Shown: one piece after another, positions 8,501 to 13,714 of the stretch
How positions within the stretch are numbered: position 1 is the first letter of the stretch
Layout: each line of letters begins with the position of its first letter
Position numbers and translations under genes: made by a program
NCBI GenBank assembly: GCA_045106175.1
Contig: JBGCEF010000034.1
Location: forward strand, 1 to 13,714
Direction: 5' to 3'
Length of the DNA: 13,714 nt
Source: TMED27 sp045106175
GTDB lineage: Bacteria; Pseudomonadota; Alphaproteobacteria; Micavibrionales; Micavibrionaceae
The notes under the pieces: generated by a model
What the model was told of the DNA's origin: nothing
The model's input: the letters and a program-made list of their open reading frames with translations, nothing else
Database searches by the model: none

Positions 8501-8750
8501 TATGGAGTCTGCGCGCCTGCGCCTGCGCCCTATTCTCATGACCTCTATTGCCTTTATTATGGGCGTCCTTCCGCTAGTAACAAGCCACGGCGCAGGAGCA
8601 GAAATGCGCCAAGCAATCGGAATTGCCGTTTTCTGTGGCATGATTGGCGTTACAATTTTCGGCCTTATATTCACCCCAATGTTTTATGTTATCTTACGCA
8701 AACTCGAAGTCGCCCTGCGCAAGAAACCAGATACAATCGGAGATGCTTAA
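5565..8750 (+). CDS. RND multidrug efflux pump, inner-membrane transporter (HAE1 family, MexF/AcrB-like)
   Basis: This 1061-residue protein has the full HAE1 length and would act as a trimeric proton-driven pump extruding hydrophobic or amphiphilic compounds. It opens with the classic MNISGYFIDRPIFASVLSLL and carries two repeats of one plus five membrane helices with large periplasmic loops after TM1 and TM7. The TM4 proton-relay pair is intact (Asp410-Asp411 in GIVVDDAIVVVENVERN, equal to AcrB Asp407/408). The TM10 lysine is present (Lys956 in GLACKNAILIVEFA, equal to AcrB Lys940). Motifs PGANPAVISETVATPLEE, LFGSGDYAMRVWLDP and NVQVAAG resemble MexF. The region matching the AcrB switch loop reads PGLSINGFVNSPSAG (620-634) and may affect substrate choice. 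AAGG (5552-5555) lies nine bases before the ATG. Its stop codon abuts the channel gene with no gap, implying coupled translation. Actual substrates cannot be read from the sequence. Confidence 0.97.
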   Translation: MNISGYFIDRPIFASVLSLLVFIAGSISIFTLPISEYPEVSPPSIVVSASFPGANPAVISETVATPLEEQINGVENMLYMNSLASTDGRMSLTVTFAIGTDVDLAQQLVQNRVQQALPRLPDVTRQLGVTVIKSSPDLTMVVHLRSPDDSYDMLYLRNYANLNVKDELAKVQGVGQVRLFGSGDYAMRVWLDPNKVAERGMVAAEVTEAIRSQNVQVAAGVIGGPPYANSVEVQLPVNVRGRLSSVEEFEEIIVKRDDNGVITRLKDVARVELDAQSYALRSMLNNQQAVAIPIFASPGSNALEISQNVRETMKRLKDNMPNGVDYSIVYDPTVFVSDSIKSVVHTLFEAVALVVLVVIIFLQNWRASIIPLLAVPVSIVGTFAFMYLLGFSINVLSLFGLILAIGIVVDDAIVVVENVERNIEEGKSSRDATIQAMKEVTGPIIATSLVLAGVFIPIAFISGLTGQFYQQFALTIAIATFISTFNSLTLSPAMAALLLRPKDAPKDRLTKLMDFLFGWFFNLFNKFFNKFQGLYGKGVCKFITRRLVAMSILYALLVGATGASFGIVPQGFVPAQDKKYLIAIAQLPPGATLERTEAVLRQMGDIAESQPGIEGAVQFPGLSINGFVNSPSAGVVFVPLDDFSLRKTRDLSAFAITGALQQKFGAIDDAFVAVFPPPPVRGLGTAGGFKLQIQDRTDQGYAALNEAVQAVVGKAMQDPALAFPVLTNYNINMPQLYADVDRTKAQQLGIPIDDIFRTMQIYLGSLYINDFNQFGRTYQVVAQADSEFRATPDDIKALQTRNINGDMIPLGSVVTITETFGPDTAMRYNAFRSADISGNPAPGYSSGQAQDAITKILDETLPQGMDFEWTELTYQQILAGNTAIFIFPLCILLVFLVLAAQYESLTLPLAVILIVPMAILSAVLGIWFFGKFLGMGGDNNIFTQISLFVLAGLACKNAILIVEFARDLEQQGHSIVKAAMESARLRLRPILMTSIAFIMGVLPLVTSHGAGAEMRQAIGIAVFCGMIGVTIFGLIFTPMFYVILRKLEVALRKKPDTIGDA

Positions 8751-10106
8751 ATGACAAAATTTGGACTTTTACTACTATCTTCTGTGATGTTATCTGGATG
8801 TTTCACAGGATCACCTAATTTTCCAACGCTAAACATGCAAAAAATATGGGGCAGCGAAAACAACCAGACGATTGAAATAGTGGAGCATACCGCTTTAAAA
8901 AAATGGTGGTTAGGCTTTAATGATCCTGTGCTTAATACACTGATTGATTACAGCATGTCGGATAGCCCTGATCGTTTAATTGCCGCGGCCCGCATATCAG
9001 AAGCAAGAGGTGTTCGCAGAACTGCTCGTTCTAATTTATTACCCCAAATCGGGGCCTCTCTTCTTGGAGGACGTCAAGATAATGGCGTGATCGGAGCAGA
9101 TAATTATTATGACGCCGCTTTTGATGCGTCTTTTGAAATTGATGTATTTGGCAAAAATAGAAAAAACCTCAACGCTGCAGATGCTCAAATCGAAGCCCTC
9201 GAAGCACAATACCAAGATGTAACGCTAACTCTGGTGGCTGAAGTTACCCGCAGTTATATCGGGTACCGCGCCTTTCAAAAACAAAATATTATTGCAAAAA
9301 AGAATCTAGAAATTCAGGAGAAAACGCTCGACTTAATCCGCCAGCAATTTGAATTTGGCGAAGCACCAAGATTGGATGTCGAACGATCAGAAAATTTGGT
9401 CAATACAACCCGCTCTTCTATTCCTGAATTTAAAAGACTTGCTGACAATGCGCGATTACAACTGATCGTCCTAACAGGTCAACTGCCTGATACGCTTTTA
9501 TCAATCTTATCAGAAACAGCCGATATTCCGGGTGCGTCTGTTCGCACGGTTTTAATGACACCCGCAGATGTACTTACCATTCGTCCAGACATCAGAGCAG
9601 CAAGCGCAAATTTGGAAGCCAACACAAAACTTGCAGAAAGTGTAACAGCTGAATTACTCCCTAACTTCACGATTAGCGGGTTTTATGGCATCGCTGAAAA
9701 TGCCCTAACAAACTCAACCTCAGTCTGGAATATTGCTTTAGGCGCAGCAGTTTCATTACTGGATTTTGGCCGTATCGAAGGGCGTATTGATGCTGCCCGC
9801 GCTAGAGAAGTGCAAGCATTCCAGCTATATCGCAAAACTATACTCGAAGCGGTAAGCGAAGTTGAAACAGCGCTCACAGATATCGCTCATATTAACGAGC
9901 AAAGAGTTTCACTGCAAAAAGCCTATCAGAACGCCGATCAAGCCTTTATGTTGTCTGAAAGCTTATATCGCGAGGGTGAGATTTCCTTTTTAGATGTCTT
10001 AGACGCCCAACGCACCGTTAACGAAGCAGATTCCGCTCTAATTACAGCAGAAGCCGCGCAAGCCGAAAGTTTAGTCAGACTCTTTAAAAGCTTAGGTGTG
10101 TATTAA
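8751..10106 (+). CDS. Outer-membrane efflux lipoprotein, NodT/OprM-OprN family
   Basis: At 451 residues this is the exit duct of the tripartite pump, a TolC-like trimer. The short signal peptide ends in a lipobox, VMLSGC, with Cys17 as the acylated residue, so the mature protein should be anchored to the outer membrane by lipid. Two outer-membrane-efflux repeats follow at about 55-250 and 270-447, each mostly long helices with two beta strands. Typical wording includes KWWLGFNDPVLNTLI (about 50-64), SFEIDVFGKNR, LTPADVLTIRPDIRAA-like MTPADVLTIRPDIRAA and ISFLDVLDAQRTV. The ATG follows the pump stop directly (TAAATG), so translation is probably coupled and the product belongs to the same complex. 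Its stop codon overlaps, on the opposite strand, the stop of the convergent adhesin gene. No terminator for this strand is seen after it. Confidence 0.94.
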   Translation: MTKFGLLLLSSVMLSGCFTGSPNFPTLNMQKIWGSENNQTIEIVEHTALKKWWLGFNDPVLNTLIDYSMSDSPDRLIAAARISEARGVRRTARSNLLPQIGASLLGGRQDNGVIGADNYYDAAFDASFEIDVFGKNRKNLNAADAQIEALEAQYQDVTLTLVAEVTRSYIGYRAFQKQNIIAKKNLEIQEKTLDLIRQQFEFGEAPRLDVERSENLVNTTRSSIPEFKRLADNARLQLIVLTGQLPDTLLSILSETADIPGASVRTVLMTPADVLTIRPDIRAASANLEANTKLAESVTAELLPNFTISGFYGIAENALTNSTSVWNIALGAAVSLLDFGRIEGRIDAARAREVQAFQLYRKTILEAVSEVETALTDIAHINEQRVSLQKAYQNADQAFMLSESLYREGEISFLDVLDAQRTVNEADSALITAEAAQAESLVRLFKSLGVY

Positions 10107-12748
10107 AAATCAGCAGGCTGCTGAGAGGTCCAAAAACTAAGATTATTAGTAAGTGTCGCACCAGTTAGAGAGCTTGTATCAACACCTGCACGTATATTGC
10201 CACTAGACTGCCCATAACCGCTACCATCTGTACCTGCCCATTCATTAGAAGCCATAGACCCCGCAATACTTTCGTCAATAATCCTAATACCATCCATATA
10301 AACACCAATCTCTGCAGGTGCGCTTGGGTTTGCGACAAAAACAAAATGATGCAGACCCGCTGGTATTGATGCGATGGGAAACGATCCAAAGATTGTATTT
10401 GCGGTCGTGGTTGTCACACTACCATCACTTGCTGCAAAGACTAAATTACCACCACCAAAGCTAGCCGCAATGCCTCGCCCTGTTGCACCGGATTCGTAAA
10501 CAACACCATCAAGAGCACCTGTAACATTCATGGTTGTTTGCCACGTTCCCACAACATTACGCGGCGAGAAGGCCGCTCCAGTTGAATTTGGTGCAAGCGT
10601 CGCCGTTGGTCCAGGGAAACCAGCAGTAGGATCAACAACAGTCGTAAAACTGTAATCTCCAGGATTTAATGCGCTTGTATTACTACCCGATAAATCCTCA
10701 AACACCCCCGCTGCAAATGTAACTTCATAATTAGATAAGAAATCAAGCAACTGCGCAGAAAGATCGATCGTAACGCTGTCACTAACGATTGTGACCCGCG
10801 GATCTGCAACAGAAATCGTAAAATCATCAGAACCATCGGTAAGGTCCGTAAAGACAATATTGCCTGTTCCTACTTGAACATCTTGATCAAACATAAATGT
10901 AATATTAGTCCCTATAGATACACCAGTCGCCGCATTAAGCGGACCAAATGATAAAAGCGCAGCAGAAGGAGCGGGAGCAGCATCCGCAGCCGCAGCATCG
11001 GGATCAATACGCTCTTGAACACGAATGCGATTATCTCGACGCACTTTACTAAATATATATTCAGACGCTGATTTTTGACGGAATTGCTCGTTCCAATCAT
11101 AAAGATACTCTGCAGGCGCTCCAAAAACATAATTATATCTAAGCCCCAAACCAAATTCACTTTCCCTGCCGTCTTCATCACCAAATGAACCAGCAATAGT
11201 AAAGGCAGGAACCGGTGAATACTCCACCCTCAATTCTCTACCATCTATATCTTCTGCGCCATCAATGCCTTGCCAACGATAACCGCGACCAAAAACCTCA
11301 AGCGCAGGAAGAAACGGCATGCGACCAGCAAGTTCTATGTCGAACCCATCCTGCGCCTGCTCTTCAAACCCAGTCGTAGAATTACGCCAATCTGATAACC
11401 CTTTATAATAATTTGCCGACGCTCCCCACAAGCTTGTTTGAATATCAAGCCCAGCCCCTGCGCGCATATGACCATAGGTACGCTCATAATCAAGAAACAC
11501 GTTACTACCAACAACATAAGCCTCAGATTCAGGCATATAACGATACCCCAAACCACCCGTCAGGCTATTGCGCGCGCCCTCATACGACGCTGCAGCCTGA
11601 GCAAAAAGGTTATGTTTACGGCCCTTAGAACTGTAGAGAGGTTGTAACGTTAAAAGGCTATATTCAGGTTTCGAATTTTCACGAATTTGGTAACTCACTT
11701 CAAGATTACGCAAAAACGCATATTGCGAATTTTTGGCCGCCGCTAATCCCGTATCGATAAATGCCCTAGCAATATTCTCATCAACTCCCTTTAAAAGCTC
11801 ACTACGAATTTTCAATGATTTGAAATGACCATCAGACGTAATATCACTGACAAAGCGCTGCCCGATAGATTTAACCGAAGATGTAGCAGCATTTTTAAAA
11901 GCTGTCATAAAATACCCACGCAGCCCCTCATAACTTTGACCTTCAAAATCTTGTTGACCAAAATTATTACTTATAAAACTCTCAAAAGCTCTTTCAGCCG
12001 CAGAACTCAAAGCGCTTTGCGTGAGTGCGACAGCCTGCTGCGTGTCAAAATCAATCTCCCCGTCATTTAACTGCGCCTGATAAATCGCATTTGCATAACG
12101 ATTGCTAATCATATCAGCCGCTGCACGAATAGCAGCCTGCCCAACAGTATCATCATTGACAGAAGAAAAAAGATTTGCAGGTTTCTGAACTGCATGATCG
12201 GGAAGCGGTAGAGAGCCATAAAGACCAAAATCATTTGCCTTATTAAGATCATACAAACCTGCGGCTGGTTCTATTGTATCTAAAACCAATCCTTGATGAT
12301 GCTTATCTATCTCCCTAAATCGAGGCTTTTGCTCTGTGTAGTTTCTAAAAGATTGACGATGCGAGTCCGCATTTGTTTTAAACGAAGGAGAGTTTACAAA
12401 CATGCACACAATACCTTTTGAAAGCAGACTTGCACATTTTTCTAAAACATCTTGATGATCAAGCTCGGCAAGCAACAGTGTCTTTGCCTCTAAAACATCC
12501 TTTTCTACGCTTATACTTTGCTGCAAAAACGGCCCATAAGGCTCGGCTTTCATGGAATCTAACGACAAAGAAAGCGGCTGCGCAAATGAAACAGACTGTG
12601 ACAACGAATTTATTTTATAAGGTTGCAAAAACCCTGCCCATGCGATGGCTCCACCACATAAAACTAGAAAGATAGCGCTAGAGAGCCCGAAAGCCCTGTT
12701 TAAAGGCAGTTCTTTGAGCACGTAATTACCAATATAATTTAATCGCAA
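10103..12748 (-). CDS. Inverse autotransporter (intimin/invasin-like) adhesin with Ig-like and LamG-like passenger
   Basis: This 881-residue protein probably is a surface adhesin that exports its own C-terminus. A signal or anchor helix is at about 19-40. A poorly characterised helical region with two cysteines (105 and 115) runs to about 340. The inverse-autotransporter barrel follows at about 345-560: LTLQPLYSSKGRKHNLFAQ, then SLTGGLGYRYMPE, NVFLDYERTYGHMRAGAGLD, ASANYYKGLSDWRN, LRVEYSPVPAFTIAGSFGD and SEFGLGLRYNYVFG all follow the intimin barrel pattern. An Ala/Pro linker (583-598) leads to a Big_5-like Ig domain (about 597-705) and a LamG/concanavalin-like domain (about 715-881; ESGATGRGIAASFGG, HHFVFVAN, GVYMDGIRI). 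No LysM domain is visible. The start is TTG at 12748, with GGGA seven bases upstream; the first in-frame alternative is GTG at 12721. A stop at 12781-12779 excludes an upstream ATG. Domain calls are by eye; the ligand is unknown. Confidence 0.88.
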   Translation of the reverse strand: MRLNYIGNYVLKELPLNRAFGLSSAIFLVLCGGAIAWAGFLQPYKINSLSQSVSFAQPLSLSLDSMKAEPYGPFLQQSISVEKDVLEAKTLLLAELDHQDVLEKCASLLSKGIVCMFVNSPSFKTNADSHRQSFRNYTEQKPRFREIDKHHQGLVLDTIEPAAGLYDLNKANDFGLYGSLPLPDHAVQKPANLFSSVNDDTVGQAAIRAAADMISNRYANAIYQAQLNDGEIDFDTQQAVALTQSALSSAAERAFESFISNNFGQQDFEGQSYEGLRGYFMTAFKNAATSSVKSIGQRFVSDITSDGHFKSLKIRSELLKGVDENIARAFIDTGLAAAKNSQYAFLRNLEVSYQIRENSKPEYSLLTLQPLYSSKGRKHNLFAQAAASYEGARNSLTGGLGYRYMPESEAYVVGSNVFLDYERTYGHMRAGAGLDIQTSLWGASANYYKGLSDWRNSTTGFEEQAQDGFDIELAGRMPFLPALEVFGRGYRWQGIDGAEDIDGRELRVEYSPVPAFTIAGSFGDEDGRESEFGLGLRYNYVFGAPAEYLYDWNEQFRQKSASEYIFSKVRRDNRIRVQERIDPDAAAADAAPAPSAALLSFGPLNAATGVSIGTNITFMFDQDVQVGTGNIVFTDLTDGSDDFTISVADPRVTIVSDSVTIDLSAQLLDFLSNYEVTFAAGVFEDLSGSNTSALNPGDYSFTTVVDPTAGFPGPTATLAPNSTGAAFSPRNVVGTWQTTMNVTGALDGVVYESGATGRGIAASFGGGNLVFAASDGSVTTTTANTIFGSFPIASIPAGLHHFVFVANPSAPAEIGVYMDGIRIIDESIAGSMASNEWAGTDGSGYGQSSGNIRAGVDTSSLTGATLTNNLSFWTSQQPADF
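10105..10124 (-). terminator. Rho-independent-like terminator embedded in the 3' end of the adhesin gene
   Basis: Read on the minus strand, TCAGCAG-C-CTGCTGA is a perfect 7-base inverted repeat (realistically a 5-bp stem TCAGC/GCTGA with a 5-base loop) followed at once by TTTTT. The stem is made of the last codons of the adhesin gene, and the T run supplies the last Phe codon and the first base of its TAA stop. On the plus strand the same hairpin is preceded by A and followed by GAGGTC, so it should act only for minus-strand transcripts. The stem is short, so strength is uncertain. Confidence 0.6.
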
Positions 12749-12818
12749 GACGAATTCCCACGAATAGACATCATAATTCTACATAAAAATTAGAGACCAC
12801 CGCACGAAATCCACACAC

Positions 12819-12827
12819 TTATCCACA
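12819..12827 (+). promoter_or_regulatory. Perfect match to the DnaA-box consensus TTATCCACA
   Basis: TTATCCACA is identical to the strong E. coli DnaA box. A second copy of its core, AAATCCACA (12807-12815), lies 12 bases upstream in the same orientation and matches at seven of nine positions. No other perfect box was noticed nearby, so this is not an origin on present evidence; it could be a DnaA-dependent promoter site or chance. Confidence 0.4.
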
Positions 12828-12840
12828 ACACAAAAATAAG

Positions 12841-12857
12841 CGATCATTAAATAATCG
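12841..12857. repeat. Imperfect palindrome, possible operator
   Basis: CGATCATTAAATAATCG reads almost the same on both strands: arms CGATcATT and AATaATCG around a single central base, with one mismatched pair. It lies 93 bases before the adhesin start and about 180 bases before the porin start, 13 bases beyond the DnaA-box match. It may bind a dimeric regulator of either divergent gene; AT-richness makes chance palindromes more likely. Confidence 0.3.
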
Positions 12858-13035
12858 AAATTATGTCCGCGCAGATAGCCCCAAAAGAGAAAAAATATTA
12901 CTGGCAAACCCGTATATCAACCCTGAAAGTCAAGTCATTTTAGAACTAATCTTAGCTGTGAAATTTGAGTATGACCCAATATAATATAAACGCTAATATG
13001 GCTTGAAATAAGATAAATGACACGTAGAGAATACC

Positions 13036-13714
13036 ATGAAAAACAACAAAGCACTGAGCAAAAAATTCCCCTCAAAACATATAAAATCAGCGCTTTTCAG
13101 ACTAACAAAAGAAAATAAAGCCAACGGCAATGGGCTACTAAAAATAAACTTTATCAGTGGCTGTATTTATCGTGCTTCAACTCACATTAATAAGGAATCC
13201 ACATCTAGATATGCATTAAAACCAACACACGATAGTGGTCTTTTTACCTATAAATGTGAAAAACAAACCCCCATCAAAAAAAATATATCCCTACGAAAAG
13301 GGTTTGCATGTCTCGCAGCCTTACTATTAGCTTCAACAGCCCCCGCATACGCAACGACGAACGGAAACGATCCTGAAATACTTATCAGAGACGGTGAGTT
13401 TTTTGGCGAGGTTCGCTATCGCTATGAAGATGTTCAGCAAGATGGCTTCATCAACGATGCCAAAGCACACACAATACGCACCAATTTAGGGTTTAAGACA
13501 GGCGAGTACAAAGGTTTTAAAGCTGCAATCGAAGCTCAAATCGTCCAAAACATTGGTGACGAAGACTTCAACAGCACCACAAACGGCAACACAGCTTTTC
13601 CCATTGTAGCAGATCCAAATATCACAGAACTTAATGAATTGTGGCTCTCCTGGTCAGGCTTACCGCAAACAAATATCAAAATCGGCCGTCAAAAAATGAA
13701 CATTGATAATCAAC
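13036..13714 (+). CDS. Alginate-export/porin-like outer-membrane beta-barrel protein with unusual N-terminal extension (3' end outside window)
   Basis: The frame is open from ATG 13036 to the end of the window (226 codons), so the gene is truncated by the edge. A clear signal peptide lies at residues about 81-106 (KKNISLRKGFACLAALLLAS, then TAPAYA, cleavage after Ala106). The mature part begins with barrel-like strands: EFFGEVRYRYEDVQQDGFINDAK is typical of the alginate-export family, followed by AHTIRTNLGFKTGEYKGFKA, a polar loop (DEDFNSTTNGNTAFP), then ELNELWLSWSGLPQTNIKIGRQ. Such barrels allow diffusion or export of small solutes or polysaccharide; the substrate here is unknown. The odd point is about 80 basic, Lys-rich residues before the signal peptide. 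No ATG, GTG or TTG lies in frame between 13036 and the signal peptide, and a TGA at 13018 blocks earlier starts. AGAGA (13026-13030) is a weak ribosome-binding site. Confidence 0.8.
   Translation, partial: MKNNKALSKKFPSKHIKSALFRLTKENKANGNGLLKINFISGCIYRASTHINKESTSRYALKPTHDSGLFTYKCEKQTPIKKNISLRKGFACLAALLLASTAPAYATTNGNDPEILIRDGEFFGEVRYRYEDVQQDGFINDAKAHTIRTNLGFKTGEYKGFKAAIEAQIVQNIGDEDFNSTTNGNTAFPIVADPNITELNELWLSWSGLPQTNIKIGRQKMNIDNQ

Larger units (their letters stand above)
12749..13035. other. Divergent intergenic region between the adhesin and porin genes
   Basis: This 287-base AT-rich stretch must hold promoters for both the minus-strand adhesin and the plus-strand porin. A good -10 match for the porin, TATAAT, lies at 12980-12985, about 50 bases before its ATG, but no clear -35 sits at the right distance. 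For the adhesin no promoter pair is convincing. A DnaA-box match and an imperfect palindrome are listed separately. A 26-codon ORF at 12863-12943 has no ribosome-binding site and is not called. Confidence 0.6.

Noticed and set aside
8186..8674. 162-codon ORF on the minus strand inside the RND pump gene
   Set aside because: Antisense shadow of a well-conserved pump; its product is low in sense and has no motif.
12807..12870. Replication origin
   Set aside because: Only one perfect DnaA box and one partial copy are present, with no origin-associated genes nearby.
12863..12943. Small ORF of 26 codons in the divergent intergenic region
   Set aside because: No ribosome-binding site, no recognisable motif, and an ORF of this length is expected by chance.

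Overview
The window looks like chromosome from an AT-rich Gram-negative bacterium, most likely a low-GC alphaproteobacterium. This rests on the alphaproteobacterial style of the chemoreceptor signalling tip, a NodT-type outer-membrane factor next to a MexEF-like RND pump, an M50/HlyD-type adaptor, and outer-membrane beta-barrel proteins. The taxonomic call is inference from protein style only; no rRNA, tRNA or other marker gene is present.

Layout: (1) 2-1021, the 3' part of a membrane-anchored HlyD-type adaptor that begins upstream of the window. (2) A 190-nt gap with nested inverted repeats, then a chemoreceptor (1212-3479) with a helical periplasmic sensor, HAMP, cytoplasmic PAS and signalling domain. 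(3) A TetR/NemR-like repressor gene (3628-4254) followed by a three-gene RND efflux operon: adaptor 4311-5522, inner-membrane pump 5565-8750 and lipoprotein outer-membrane channel 8751-10106. Two near-identical palindromes, before the repressor gene and between it and the operon, suggest that one TetR protein controls both. (4) On the minus strand, 12748-10103, an 881-residue intimin/invasin-like inverse autotransporter whose exported tail is predicted to be a bacterial Ig-like domain plus a LamG-like jelly-roll domain. (5) A divergent intergenic region (12749-13035) with a perfect DnaA-box match and an imperfect palindrome. (6) The 5' part of an alginate-export/porin-type barrel gene (13036 to the window end), whose signal peptide lies about 80 residues in from the only usual start codon.

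How the parts fit: the repressor has a cysteine that aligns with the sensing Cys106 of E. coli NemR, so the pump may respond to reactive electrophiles or oxidants. Pump, adaptor and channel form one complete tripartite system. The efflux operon and the adhesin gene converge on shared stop-codon bases (TTAA, 10103-10106). A terminator-like hairpin for the minus strand is built into the last adhesin codons, and I see none for the plus strand, so efflux transcripts may run antisense into the adhesin gene. The most unusual items are the adhesin's domain architecture with its non-ATG start, the embedded terminator, and the N-terminal extension of the porin. No mobile element, CRISPR array or RNA gene was recognised.
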